This document shows positions 1-9,283 of a stretch of DNA of 64,000 bases, in pieces. The notes beneath the pieces are model-generated. The model was not told the origin of the DNA, did not search any database, and was given only the letters and a program-made list of their open reading frames with translations. Both the position numbers and the translations under genes were made by a program. Location of the stretch: positions 36,385-100,384 of the forward strand of contig VGZA01000019.1 in the NCBI GenBank assembly GCA_016872775.1. The letters are read 5' to 3'. Position 1 is the first letter of the stretch, and every line of letters begins with the position of its first letter. The stretch comes from Planctomycetota bacterium (GTDB lineage Bacteria; Planctomycetota; Planctomycetia; Pirellulales; Pirellulaceae).

Positions 1-1
1 C

Positions 2-103
2 TACGAATATCTGGAGGGCGGGGCGGCGGGTGACGCGCAAACCGCTTTTGCCGATCTGGTCTGGGCGATCCTCAACAGTGCCGAATTTGCCATGAACCAC
101 TAG
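2..103 (+). CDS. C-terminal end of a DUF1553 (planctomycete PSD1-type) protein, partial
   Basis: Only the last 33 codons are inside the window; the reading frame is open from base 2 and stops at TAG 101-103. The peptide ends with LVWAILNSAEFAMNH. This closely resembles the ends of the DUF1553 proteins further along, for example CWALLNTNEFLFQH in the protein encoded at 31447-33927. That ending is characteristic of the large exported DUF1549/DUF1553 proteins of Planctomycetota, whose biochemical role is unknown. It lies 14 bases upstream of the EF-hand lipoprotein and probably shares its transcript. Family assignment rests on a short tail, so it is likely rather than certain. Confidence 0.7.
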   Translation, partial: YEYLEGGAAGDAQTAFADLVWAILNSAEFAMNH

Positions 104-117
104 CCGGCGGTACGATC

Positions 118-2010
118 ATGCGTAGCGTGTCGCGGATGTTCCTAGTCACGGTTGTCGCGGGACTGTTCACGGGCTGCCCCTTCAGCCGCCCCGCCCCGCC
201 GACGAGTCCCTCCTCGGCCCCCGGCACGACGCAAACGGCAATGCAACCCGATTCGGCAGCTGCGGACAACTCGACCGCAAACGGATCGTCCGACGGTGCC
301 CCAGCGATCTCGGCCGCCGTCGGTGAGCCAATTCGACAGCCCAACGACAAACCGGACGACCGCGCAGCGGATCCATCCGGAGGCGACAGCAATGCCGAAC
401 GACGTCCTGATGCCGAACGACTCGCTGGCGAGGCCTCGACGGATCCATCGCGGCCCGCCGAGCGTTTCCTCTTGTTCGCACCCCAACGGCCCCTGGTTGT
501 CGAATTGTTCGTGCGACTGTCGGGACGCGACTTGGAGCCTCAATTTCAGGCGTACCTGGAATCCAGTCTGAAGGCCCTTGACTCCAACAGCGACGGCAGG
601 ACGAGCTGGGAGGAACTGACGAGGCATCCGTCTTTTTCCAAAGGAGCCTTCAGCGCGCAGCCGATCACCACCGAGAAACGGCGACTCGATCTGATCGAAC
701 AAAACGATATTGATCGCGACAAATGGGTCAGCCTGCAGGAATTCGCCAGGCTATTGAGTCGGGAGGCGGCGAATTCCAGAATGGTGACACTCCGCAGTCC
801 GAATGACGGCGGTACGGGAACGGTTCGTGATTCCATCGTCTTTCAATTGCTGGATCAGAACGGTGACGGGCAACTTTCCGGCAGCGAACTGGACCAGGCC
901 AGCCTTCGACTACTGAGCAAAGACCTCGACGACGACGAACTTGTGGCGTTGGCCGATCTTCGCGCCGAGTCGGCCACGTTGACACCGAACGCGCCGATGG
1001 CGCGGCCCCGCGTCTGGTCAGCGGAGACGGCCGTCTCGCTTGGCTGGCACGTCGATTGGGATCGTGTCTTCGCCGACATGCAGGAGACCTACGCCCTGGG
1101 AGGTAGTCTAAGCCGTGATTGTTTCGAGAATGCCGACGCGTTCTTCGACGAACTGGACGCCGACAACAACGGTCGGATTACCCGGCGTGAATTGGAGCGG
1201 CTGTTGACCGTTGCGGCCGACTTGCGCGTCGAAATCGATTTCCATGCGACACAGGCATCACCGCCCGCCATGGAAATCGTCTCACGCGATGCCACCCTCA
1301 CGCCCTCACCGTCGATGGGCAAAGGCATCGTCACGCTATGCACGGTGCAGTTGCCCCACCTGGCGACGCGGTGGTTCTGTGCCGACCGTTCCGTCGTGGA
1401 CGATTCCCAGACGCGTGCGGAACAGGCGCTCGCTCAATATGACAGTAACAACGATGGTTATCTCGAGGAAGCTGAGTTGCCGGACGAGCCGCCGCAGGTC
1501 AAGGAGCAATTCCAGGCGGCCGACGAAAACGGGGATGGCAAGATCTATCCGGGCGAAATCGCGGACTATTTTCGGCGGCAGCGTGGCATCGCCAGTTTCC
1601 AGCTGCGCATCCGTCTGGGATATCAACCCGATGTCGTGTTCGCCGAACTGGATTCCAATGCCAACGGCAGGCTTGATTTTCGTGAGATCCAGGTCGCAGG
1701 CGAGCGGTTGGCGGGTTGCGACCGCAATCAGGACGGTCGACTCAGCGCCGACGAGTTCCAGCGCGTCCTTTTGGTCAGCATCACCCGCGGCGATACGGGA
1801 CCGGCATCGGCCGAATTGGACGCCACTCCTCTGGTGATGCCACCGCAACCCGCGAGCGACGTGGCTCCCTGGTTCCGCAATATGGACAGCAATGGCGATG
1901 GAGCGATCAGTCGCCGGGAGTTCCTCGGCGATGCCGAACGTTTCCGCGAATTGGACGCGAATGCCGATGGGTTTCTGGATTGGAGTGAACTGCAACAGCT
2001 TTCGGGCTAG
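118..2010 (+). CDS. Secreted lipoprotein with about ten EF-hand calcium-binding loops
   Basis: 630 residues. The N-terminus has an arginine, a hydrophobic stretch and a lipobox-like LFTGC ending at Cys20, so export and lipidation are predicted. Residues 21-115 are Pro/Ser/Ala/Asp-rich and look like a disordered tether. Canonical 12-residue EF-hand loops of the DxNxDGxhxxxE type begin near residues 155, 197, 246, 347, 442, 469, 512, 535, 590 and 613; the one near 197 is weak (DIDRDKWVSLQE). No enzymatic domain is visible. The gene starts 14 bases after the DUF1553 stop, so the two are probably co-transcribed. A role in calcium-dependent surface structure or scaffolding is inference. Start ATG 118 is chosen because the lipobox follows directly. 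Confidence 0.88.
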   Translation: MRSVSRMFLVTVVAGLFTGCPFSRPAPPTSPSSAPGTTQTAMQPDSAAADNSTANGSSDGAPAISAAVGEPIRQPNDKPDDRAADPSGGDSNAERRPDAERLAGEASTDPSRPAERFLLFAPQRPLVVELFVRLSGRDLEPQFQAYLESSLKALDSNSDGRTSWEELTRHPSFSKGAFSAQPITTEKRRLDLIEQNDIDRDKWVSLQEFARLLSREAANSRMVTLRSPNDGGTGTVRDSIVFQLLDQNGDGQLSGSELDQASLRLLSKDLDDDELVALADLRAESATLTPNAPMARPRVWSAETAVSLGWHVDWDRVFADMQETYALGGSLSRDCFENADAFFDELDADNNGRITRRELERLLTVAADLRVEIDFHATQASPPAMEIVSRDATLTPSPSMGKGIVTLCTVQLPHLATRWFCADRSVVDDSQTRAEQALAQYDSNNDGYLEEAELPDEPPQVKEQFQAADENGDGKIYPGEIADYFRRQRGIASFQLRIRLGYQPDVVFAELDSNANGRLDFREIQVAGERLAGCDRNQDGRLSADEFQRVLLVSITRGDTGPASAELDATPLVMPPQPASDVAPWFRNMDSNGDGAISRREFLGDAERFRELDANADGFLDWSELQQLSG

Positions 2011-2060
2011 CACGGGCAGTCGCGTGCGAAGTTCGTAAGGATGTAAGGGTCAGCCCGAAG

Positions 2061-3779
2061 ATGAACACCCGGACAATCCTCGCTTTTTTCCTGCGCAACG
2101 TTCAGGAGCGTTCGGAGCATCCCGCACTTTGGACCTGGGATGGCGTCCGTTTTGTCGCCTTGTCGTGGCAAGAGTTGCGACGTGCCGTGGCGGAGATGGC
2201 AGCCTTGCTGGCGGAGTGCGGGGTGCAGCCTGGAGACCGCGTGTCCCATCTCTCCGAGAATCGGCGGGAGTGGGTGATCACCGATCTGGCGATCCAGGCG
2301 AGCGGGGCGATCCATGTGCCGTTGCATGCGCCGCTGACCGGACTGCAGGCTGCCGAGCAGTTGCTGCACTCCGGCGCCCGGGTGCTGGTGGTGTCGAACG
2401 CGGCGCAATTAGTGAAGTTGACACCGCATGCGTCCCGGCTGGGGTCGAACTTGCGGGTCGTGAGTTACGAGCCGATCGATTCGACGTCCGCGCCGTGGCC
2501 GATACGAGAGGCAGGGGGCGGGACCGGCCTACTCGACCGGCAGCGTGGCGAAGAGCTGCTCGACCGCATGTCCGAAGAGCTCGACGGCAGCGACGTCGCG
2601 ACCATTCTGTACACCTCGGGAACAACTGGCGAGCCGAAGGGCGTCGTACTAACGCACGCGAATTTGAGCGGCAATGCGCAGAGCATGCTCACGATGTTTG
2701 TGCAATCCGAAACAGCGCGCTTTGAGTTTCACCGTCGCCTCAGCTTTTTGCCGATGAGCCACATCTTTGCCCGCACTTGCGACATTTATGGCTGGCTGGT
2801 GACCGGTGGCGAAATGGCGATCGCGCGATCGCGCGAAACGGTGCTGCAGGACTGTGCGCTTTCCGCGGCGACGTGGATCAACGCGGTCCCCTATTTCTAC
2901 GAAAAGGTCTGGCGCGGGCTGCGCGACGCGGGAGTTGCCGATCAGCCGGGAGTGTTGCGGGCGGCGTTCGGCGGGACGATGTCGATCTGCTGTTCCGGAG
3001 GCGCGGCATTGCCGCTGCACCTGTTCGACTACTATCTGGCCCAAGGGTTACCGATCCTGGAGGGATACGGACTGAGCGAGACGTCGCCTGTCATTTCAAT
3101 TTCCACGCCGGAAGTCTATCGGCGCTGCTGTGCCGGCAAACCGATTCCCACCGTCGAGGTGCGGATCGCCGAGGACGGCGAAATCTTGACGCGCGGCCCG
3201 CATGTGATGCGCGAGTATTACCGGAATCCCGCCGCGACGGCGGAAGTGCTGCGCGACGGCTGGTTTCACACCGGAGACCTCGGAGCGATCGACGCGGACG
3301 GATATCTGAGCATTACGGGCCGCAAGAAGGAGCTGATCGTCACATCCGGTGGCAAGAATATCGCGCCGGTACTGCTGGAATCGCTGCTGACGCAGGATCC
3401 ACGCATCCTCCAGGCAATGATCGTCGGCGATTCGCGGAATTACCTCACGGCGCTGCTGGTGCCAAACTGGGAACAGGTGGCTCGCGAGTTGGCCAGCGCG
3501 GAACTGGCCGATCCGGAAAATGTCGAACGGCAATCGGACGGACGGGTGGTCGAATTGATGCGGGAGATCGTGGCGCAACAGCTGCGGAATCTGGCCCCCT
3601 ACGAGCAGGTGCGGCGATTCACATTGTTGCAGCGGCCGTTCTCGATCGACGCCGACGAATTGACGCCCAAACTGAGCCTGCGGCGCAAAAATATCACCGC
3701 CCGCTATGGCAAGGAAATCGCGGCGATGTACGCTGATGATCGAGCAATCCCCCGGCCTTGCGACGGAAACATGAGATGA
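2061..3779 (+). CDS. AMP-dependent long-chain acyl-CoA synthetase (FadD-like)
   Basis: 572 residues, the usual size for the adenylate-forming ligase family. The phosphate-binding signature YTSGTTGEPKGVV is near residue 183, the GYGLSETSP motif near 334 and the adenylation hinge region TGDLGAIDADGYLSITGRK near 403-421. An internal Lys followed by SGGKNI fits the long-chain fatty acid ligase branch. It would activate a fatty or other carboxylic acid to its acyl-CoA in the cytoplasm. The stop codon overlaps the start of the acyl-CoA dehydrogenase gene (ATGA, 3776-3779), so the two products are translationally coupled and probably act in sequence. The real substrate cannot be read from the sequence. 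Confidence 0.9.
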   Translation: MNTRTILAFFLRNVQERSEHPALWTWDGVRFVALSWQELRRAVAEMAALLAECGVQPGDRVSHLSENRREWVITDLAIQASGAIHVPLHAPLTGLQAAEQLLHSGARVLVVSNAAQLVKLTPHASRLGSNLRVVSYEPIDSTSAPWPIREAGGGTGLLDRQRGEELLDRMSEELDGSDVATILYTSGTTGEPKGVVLTHANLSGNAQSMLTMFVQSETARFEFHRRLSFLPMSHIFARTCDIYGWLVTGGEMAIARSRETVLQDCALSAATWINAVPYFYEKVWRGLRDAGVADQPGVLRAAFGGTMSICCSGGAALPLHLFDYYLAQGLPILEGYGLSETSPVISISTPEVYRRCCAGKPIPTVEVRIAEDGEILTRGPHVMREYYRNPAATAEVLRDGWFHTGDLGAIDADGYLSITGRKKELIVTSGGKNIAPVLLESLLTQDPRILQAMIVGDSRNYLTALLVPNWEQVARELASAELADPENVERQSDGRVVELMREIVAQQLRNLAPYEQVRRFTLLQRPFSIDADELTPKLSLRRKNITARYGKEIAAMYADDRAIPRPCDGNMR

Positions 3780-5719
3780 CGAAGAGCCCCAGCGAAGCGC
3801 CACCACGGTCCTCGGAATCGTTCGCGGAGACCGCATTGCGACTCGGCGGCAAGAGCGACGACGAGGCGCGTCGGACCGGCGCCGTTGACCGCGCGGATGA
3901 CCAGGTCGATCAGCTGTTCAAGAGGCAGCGTCAGACAGCCCACAGTCCGATCCATCGCGCGATCTGGAACGATACGATGGACTGGCAACTGTTCCGGGCT
4001 CCCCAACCGGTCGTCAGCGACGCGGCGCAGCGGGTAATGGACGAATCGATCCGAGTGGCGTCGGGGCATCGAACGGCCGGATCGTTGTTCGACGAGCAGC
4101 GAAAGGTCAGCCCAGCGGTATTGCGCGACCTGGCGGCCGTCGGGTACTGGGGATTGCTTGTCCAGCCGGAATACGGCGGAACGGGGGTCTCATTCCAGGC
4201 ATTCGCTTCATTCCTGTCCCGGATGGCGCAGATCGACCCCACGATCTCGGGGATGGCGTCGGTCCATGGCTGTATCGGCGCCGTCGACCCGGTTCAGACG
4301 TTTGGCACGCCGGAGCAGAAGCGACGGATCCTGCCCGGTCTGGCGTCGGGCGAGCGCCTTTCCGCATTTGCGCTTACGGAGCCGGCGGCGGGGTCCGACT
4401 TGACGGCGCTGCGCACGACGGCTCGCCGCGAAGGGGACACGTATTATGTGACCGGAGAAAAGCTGTTTATCACCAATGTCGTGCCAGGAAGGACGATCGG
4501 ATTGGTCTGCCTGATCGACGGCAGGCCTGCGGTTCTGGTTTGCGATCTTCCGCAACAGGAATCGGCACAGTTCCAGTTGCGACAATACGGGCTCTATGCC
4601 CTGAAGCACACCCATAACCAGGGAATGGTGTTTCGGGAATTTCCCGTGCCGGCGGGGAACCTGCTTGTTCCGCACGGCGGTAACGGCTTGACGATCGCGT
4701 ATCACGGACTGAATCTGGGGCGGATCGCCCTTTGCGCTAACGCGGCGGGGACCATGCGACAGATGCTGGCCAGCATGCTTCCCTGGGCCCGGTTTCGGGT
4801 GACCTATGGGGAGCCGATCGCGCGGCGGGAGCTGGTGCGGCGCCGCCTCGGTCGGCTTGCGGGTCTGATCGTCGCCTGCGACGCGCTGGTGAACTGGTGC
4901 GCGTCGTTGATCGATCAGGGATTTCGCGGTGAAATGGAGTGTATCGTGGCCAAGATCTTCGGCAGCGAGGCGTTGAAGGAGGCTGCCGTTGAATTGCTGA
5001 TGAAGACCCATGGAGGGCGGTCGTTCTTACACGGGCACCTCTTTGGTGATAACGTACACGAATATCTCGCGCCGTGCATTTACGAAGGGGAAGGCGAGAT
5101 GCTGGGCATGGCGTTTTTCAAGTCGCTGGTGAAGCAGCACGGTGCGACCTATTTTGAGCCGATCGGGAAGGCGATGGCGAGCGTGGGCCTGCGGCAACTG
5201 AGTCCGCTGCAGCCAGGAAAAATGATGGGCCTGTTGCCGGTGCTGACGCCCTATCTTCGCTGGTGGATTGGGCGTTCCTGGAAACCGTCCGCCCGCCCCC
5301 AATTCCCGTCTCTCCCGCCGCGTCTCCGCCGCCATGCGGAATTTGCCGCCACGGAAATGCGCCGGCAGGCGGTCGAAATCAGTGCGGTGATGCGAAAGTT
5401 CCAGTTGAAACTGGCCGACCGGCAGTGCCGGATGTCGGAATTGTCCACGCGCGTGCAGAAGCTGGCGGTGATCCTCTGTACGAGCTTCTACGCGGCCGAT
5501 CAGTCGGACGAACTGGTGGCCGATGCGGCCGACCTGATCTGTCAGGAGCTGGCCCGCGAATACCGCGGACAACGCCCCGCGGACGCCTATTTCCGTGACA
5601 TTACGCGACTCGGCGAACAGCTGCTGGATCGCGGCGTTTCCTCGTTCAATCTCGGACCGGGAGAGGAAGTCCTGATGCCTTATTCCGGCCAGTCAGGCGT
5701 ACCCCATGATCCGGATTGA
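3776..5719 (+). CDS. Acyl-CoA dehydrogenase family flavoprotein
   Basis: About 647 residues, longer than the roughly 380-residue core family. The core begins after about 80 extra N-terminal residues that are charged and low in complexity. The FAD/substrate motif LTEPAAGSDLTALR (near residue 197) and the C-terminal region with THGGRSFLHG and the catalytic-base region IYEGEGEM (near residue 436) are present. A further C-terminal domain of about 200 residues resembles that of large FadE-like enzymes. Start ATG 3776 overlaps the ligase stop as ATGA; an in-frame TTG at 3758 is possible but less likely. It would oxidise the acyl-CoA made by the upstream ligase. A beta-oxidation role is inference from the pairing. 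Confidence 0.88.
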   Translation: MTKSPSEAPPRSSESFAETALRLGGKSDDEARRTGAVDRADDQVDQLFKRQRQTAHSPIHRAIWNDTMDWQLFRAPQPVVSDAAQRVMDESIRVASGHRTAGSLFDEQRKVSPAVLRDLAAVGYWGLLVQPEYGGTGVSFQAFASFLSRMAQIDPTISGMASVHGCIGAVDPVQTFGTPEQKRRILPGLASGERLSAFALTEPAAGSDLTALRTTARREGDTYYVTGEKLFITNVVPGRTIGLVCLIDGRPAVLVCDLPQQESAQFQLRQYGLYALKHTHNQGMVFREFPVPAGNLLVPHGGNGLTIAYHGLNLGRIALCANAAGTMRQMLASMLPWARFRVTYGEPIARRELVRRRLGRLAGLIVACDALVNWCASLIDQGFRGEMECIVAKIFGSEALKEAAVELLMKTHGGRSFLHGHLFGDNVHEYLAPCIYEGEGEMLGMAFFKSLVKQHGATYFEPIGKAMASVGLRQLSPLQPGKMMGLLPVLTPYLRWWIGRSWKPSARPQFPSLPPRLRRHAEFAATEMRRQAVEISAVMRKFQLKLADRQCRMSELSTRVQKLAVILCTSFYAADQSDELVADAADLICQELAREYRGQRPADAYFRDITRLGEQLLDRGVSSFNLGPGEEVLMPYSGQSGVPHDPD

Positions 5720-5800
5720 AGAAAACGCATCTTGACGCCAATCAGTGAAACCCCAAAATAGACACCGAACTGGAATCCATCCTCCAACCCCTGCGAAACC

Positions 5801-6556
5801 GTGTCCAAATTTTCCGTGATCCTGCCGGCTGCGGGAAAGAGCAGCCGCTTTCACGACCCGTACTACAAAAAGCCATTTGTACCGCTGGAGAACCGAGCCG
5901 TTTGGCTGCACTCCGCGGAAAAATTTCTTGGCCGGAACGATGTGAAGCAGGTGATTGTGGTCGTTGCCCCCGACGACCGCGAAGAGTTTTTTTCCAAGTT
6001 CAGCGCCAACGTGGCGATCCTCGGCGTGGAGATCGTCGACGGCGGAACCGAACGCTGGCAGTCGGTGAGGAACGCGTTGGCGCGCGTTCCCGGGGAGATC
6101 GATTTTGTCGCCGTGCACGATGCCGCACGCCCTTGCCTGGCCGAACAGTGGATCGACGCCGTTTTTTCGGAAGCGATATCGTCCGGCGCGGCAATCCTCG
6201 CCACCCCGATCCAGGGAACCGTCAAGAGGATCGGAAAGGACCAGCGGATTGCCGAGACGGTCCCGCGAGGCGGTTTATGGGAGGCACAAACGCCTCAAGT
6301 GTTCCGTCGGCAACTTTTGCTCGACGCTTACGCTCGGATCAACGGCGCGACTGCGGACGGCGCGGCAATCACCGATGACGCGCAGGCGGTCGAACTGCTG
6401 GGACATCCTGTCGCCGTCGTCGCCGGTTCCCCCTTGAATATCAAGATTACAACCAAGGCCGATCTGCGTTTCGCGGCGGCCGCGCTGAAGGCACTGCCGA
6501 AGCCGAAACTGCTTGGGCCAGCCCATCCTTTTGCCGACGACGATCTTTGGCGATAG
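5801..6556 (+). CDS. ispD: 2-C-methyl-D-erythritol 4-phosphate cytidylyltransferase
   Basis: 251 residues, in the range of IspD. The N-terminal nucleotide-binding motif reads VILPAAGKSSRF, matching the family's LPAAGxGxR loop. Other matching blocks are VDGGTERWQSVRNAL, FVAVHDAARPC and ATPIQGTVKRI, and the region ending VVAGSPLNIKITTKADL matches the family's C-terminal substrate site. The enzyme joins CTP to MEP in the non-mevalonate isoprenoid pathway. It starts with GTG and I see no clear ribosome-binding site. Neighbours (DUF1877, tyrS) are not pathway partners, so the cluster looks like a collection of housekeeping genes. Confidence 0.93.
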   Translation: MSKFSVILPAAGKSSRFHDPYYKKPFVPLENRAVWLHSAEKFLGRNDVKQVIVVVAPDDREEFFSKFSANVAILGVEIVDGGTERWQSVRNALARVPGEIDFVAVHDAARPCLAEQWIDAVFSEAISSGAAILATPIQGTVKRIGKDQRIAETVPRGGLWEAQTPQVFRRQLLLDAYARINGATADGAAITDDAQAVELLGHPVAVVAGSPLNIKITTKADLRFAAAALKALPKPKLLGPAHPFADDDLWR

Positions 6557-6601
6557 TTTGCAGTCTTTTGAAATGTTATCCGTTGAAGGAGACTTCCAGC
6601 T

Positions 6602-7105
6602 GTGGCGGGTCAAGGTTATCTGGTCCTAATCGATCGCGAGGACGCGAAAAAACTGTTTTCTCAAAAGGAACCCGATTATATCCGCAATTTCGTGGATCAG
6701 TTGACGCAGTCGAAGCAGTACCGCGCCGCACAGAAAGTGCTCGACCTGACGGAACATTGGGACGGTATTCACCGCTGCCTGACCGATGGCTCACTCGATC
6801 CCGACGGTGGGGAACCGCCTCTGAATCACGCGATCCTGGGCGGCAAGCGGCTCGCCAACACCCAGGAATTTGTGCTGTCCTTTGTCCGGCCGGATATGAC
6901 ACCCTACGTGGCCGAAGCGTTGGGCGACGTGCGCTACGACGATTTTCACAAGAAGTATCAGGCAATCTCCCCGGCCGATTATGGTCGCCCGTTAGGCGAA
7001 AAGGATTTCGAGAATATCTGGGTCGCTTTCCAACAGGTCGTGGACTTTTACGAATCCGGCGCGCAGGAACTCAGCGCCATCGCCTTTGCCGCACGCTGGA
7101 GATAA
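6602..7105 (+). CDS. DUF1877 family protein
   Basis: 167 residues, the length of the YfbM/DUF1877 family. It has the family's typical blocks: LDLTEHWDGIHRCLTDGS near residue 48, NHAILGGKRL near 75, and a C-terminal FENIWVAFQQVVDFYESGA. The family has no settled function and the protein looks cytosolic, with no signal peptide or membrane segment. The start is GTG 6602, preceded by AAGGAG with ten bases of spacing. Its stop (TAA 7103-7105) lies immediately before tyrS, with only two bases between them if tyrS starts at CTG 7108, so the two are almost certainly translated from one message. Confidence 0.8.
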   Translation: MAGQGYLVLIDREDAKKLFSQKEPDYIRNFVDQLTQSKQYRAAQKVLDLTEHWDGIHRCLTDGSLDPDGGEPPLNHAILGGKRLANTQEFVLSFVRPDMTPYVAEALGDVRYDDFHKKYQAISPADYGRPLGEKDFENIWVAFQQVVDFYESGAQELSAIAFAARWR

Positions 7106-7107
7106 CT

Positions 7108-8412
7108 CTGAACGCCGATATTTTCGCGGAATTGGGCTGGCGGGGTCTGATTCACCAGACCACCGATGATGCCGGACTCGCGGTATCCCTCGCCGCGCGC
7201 AGCTGGACCGTCTACGCCGGTTTTGACCCGACGGCGGACAGTCTGCACGTCGGAAGTCTGATGCCGTTGCTCGCGCTCCGCCGCTTCCAGAAAGCGGGTC
7301 ACGCTCCGATCGCGGTGCTGGGGGGCGCCACCGGCATGATCGGCGACCCCAGTGGCAAGAGCAAAGAGCGCAATCTGTTGTCGATGGAGCAGCTGCGACA
7401 TAACCAGCAGGGTATCGATCGTCAGATCCGCTCGATCCTGGACGATACGGGGCCGCACGCCGCACGCGTCGTCAACAATTTCGACTGGACCGCACCCTGG
7501 AGCTATCTGGAGTTTCTCCGCGATATCGGAAAGCACTTTCCGCTCAGCCTGATGCTTGCGAAAGATTCGGTCAGCACGCGCCTGGCACGCGAGGAGAGCG
7601 GCATCAGCTATACCGAATTCAGCTACATGCTGCTGCAAGCCTTTGATTTTGTTCATCTGCGACGGGAATACGGCTGCGAACTGCAGATCGGCGGCAGCGA
7701 TCAATGGGGGAACATCACCGCGGGAATCGAATTGGGGCGCCGGATGGATGGTCGGGCGCTGTACGGCATGACATTTCCCCTGTTGTTGACCAGCGAAGGC
7801 CAGAAAATGGGGAAAACGGAAAAAGGCACGATCTGGCTCGCCGCGGAAAAAACCAGTCCGTACCAGTTTTACCAGTACTGGATCAACGTGGCCGACGCCG
7901 ACGCGGGAATGTGCCTGCGGTTCCTTACCGAACTTGACCGCGACGAGATCGAGTCGCTGGACGGTGCCCGCCAATCGCATCCGGAACAACGCCGCAGCCA
8001 GCAGCGGCTGGCCGAGTGCCTGACGCAGACCATTCACGGATGGAGTGGCCTGTCGGCGGCCCAACAGGCGACTCAAATCCTGTTCGGCGGTGAAATCCAG
8101 GGGCTGCAGGAACGTGAACTTCTGGAAATTTTCGCCGATGTCCCCAGTCGGTCGGTGGCCCGCTCGTTGCTCGAAGGCGGTTGGGGACTGGTCGAAGCAC
8201 TGGTCGAATCGGGCCTCAGTAAATCCAAAGGTGAAGCGCGCCGGACGATCGAGCAGGGCGGGGCGTACATCAACAATCGGCGCTGCGCGGACACCGCGCG
8301 CAAACTCGACAAAAACGACCTGGCCGGCCCGACGGTCCTGGTGCTGCGCACCGGAAAGAAGAACTACGCATTGTTGCGGTTCGATGCCGGTTCACCCCCG
8401 TCCGCGTCTTGA
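7108..8412 (+). CDS. tyrS: Tyrosyl-tRNA synthetase, with a non-ATG start
   Basis: About 434 residues with the full class I TyrS architecture. YAGFDPTADSLHVGSL carries a HIGH-like motif whose last His is Ser. The tRNA synthetase core includes GGSDQWGNI, and KMGKT serves as the KMSKS-like loop. A C-terminal S4 RNA-binding domain (about residue 365 on) contains GGAYINNRR. The enzyme charges tRNA-Tyr. No ATG lies near the expected N-terminus. CTG 7108 is preceded by GGAG with six bases of spacing, inside the end of the DUF1877 gene; TTG 7132 is an in-frame alternative that would give an N-terminus of GWRGLIHQ. I chose CTG because of the ribosome-binding site, with moderate confidence in the exact start. 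Confidence 0.92.
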   Translation: MNADIFAELGWRGLIHQTTDDAGLAVSLAARSWTVYAGFDPTADSLHVGSLMPLLALRRFQKAGHAPIAVLGGATGMIGDPSGKSKERNLLSMEQLRHNQQGIDRQIRSILDDTGPHAARVVNNFDWTAPWSYLEFLRDIGKHFPLSLMLAKDSVSTRLAREESGISYTEFSYMLLQAFDFVHLRREYGCELQIGGSDQWGNITAGIELGRRMDGRALYGMTFPLLLTSEGQKMGKTEKGTIWLAAEKTSPYQFYQYWINVADADAGMCLRFLTELDRDEIESLDGARQSHPEQRRSQQRLAECLTQTIHGWSGLSAAQQATQILFGGEIQGLQERELLEIFADVPSRSVARSLLEGGWGLVEALVESGLSKSKGEARRTIEQGGAYINNRRCADTARKLDKNDLAGPTVLVLRTGKKNYALLRFDAGSPPSAS

Positions 8413-8489
8413 TTCGGCACGATGCTCGCCGCCTGATCCCGCAAGCGACCGGCCGACCGCTGGCATAGCCGTCACGAGGAGCATTTTTC

Positions 8490-9116
8490 ATGAGGTTAGA
8501 GATCGACCCGCACCCCTGCCTCGATGCCTGCTGGTTTGTCACGCATTTTGACCGGCCCCTCGGCGAGTGCGCGGATTCGACCGAATTGGCGGCGTTGCGC
8601 GAGCGGAGCGGTTCCGCGCCGTTTACGAGCGGCGATCCGATGCGGGAGAAAGTCCGGGATCTGCTGCGACGCGGTGGATTCAAGCCGACCGGACGTTCCA
8701 AGCCGGCGTCCGAATATTTGTTAAAAGTAACGGAGGCAGGCCCCTTGCCGGTGATCAACCTCGCGGTGGACGTCTGCAACATCGTGTCGCTGCACAGTGG
8801 CCTGCCGATCAGTGTCATCGACCTCGAAAAAGCCTCGCCGCCATTGCGCATCGGGCTGGCACCGGCCGGTGCCCACTATACGTTCAACGCCTCGGGGCAG
8901 ACGATCGACCTGGCGGGATTGCTTTGCCTGTTCGACGCGACCGGGCCTTGCGCGAATGGCGTGAAAGATGCGCAGCGTACCAAGACCGACGCAGCAACCC
9001 GGCAGACGTTGTCGATCGTCTGGGGGACGACCGAGTTGCCTGGACTTGCGGCAAATGTGGGCCGCTGGTATCGGGAATTGTTACAGCGGGAGGGCGCCGT
9101 CGTCCAGATCTATTGA
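8490..9116 (+). CDS. Stand-alone B3/B4 domain protein (PheRS-beta editing-domain homologue)
   Basis: 208 residues. The central block LRRGGFKPTGRSKPASEYLLK, followed by PVINLAVDVCNIVSLHSGLP and a later DLAGLLCLFDATGPCANGVK, is the pattern of the B3/B4 domain. In the beta subunit of phenylalanyl-tRNA synthetase that domain hydrolyses mischarged tRNA. Free-standing copies occur in many bacteria with uncertain substrates. ATG 8490 has GAGGAG eight bases upstream. Its place directly after tyrS is suggestive of a link to aminoacyl-tRNA quality control, but that is inference. Cytosolic, no signal peptide. Confidence 0.85.
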   Translation: MRLEIDPHPCLDACWFVTHFDRPLGECADSTELAALRERSGSAPFTSGDPMREKVRDLLRRGGFKPTGRSKPASEYLLKVTEAGPLPVINLAVDVCNIVSLHSGLPISVIDLEKASPPLRIGLAPAGAHYTFNASGQTIDLAGLLCLFDATGPCANGVKDAQRTKTDAATRQTLSIVWGTTELPGLAANVGRWYRELLQREGAVVQIY

Positions 9117-9283
9117 AATGGCGGCTTGAATCGGTCAACATTGCCACTCGCGACTCCGCCGCGGCAATTCGATCCAGACGCCGACCGGAGATGCGCATTG
9201 CGCGCGGCATGTGGCCGTAGCGACCGATGGCAAGATACCGCCACCGATTTGACTTCCGAATTATCCTCGTTGGAGACCGACTG

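Noticed and set aside
6547..7107. An N-terminal extension of TyrS over the DUF1877 gene
   Set aside because: This stretch is in a different frame from the well-supported DUF1877 protein and has no TyrS homology.
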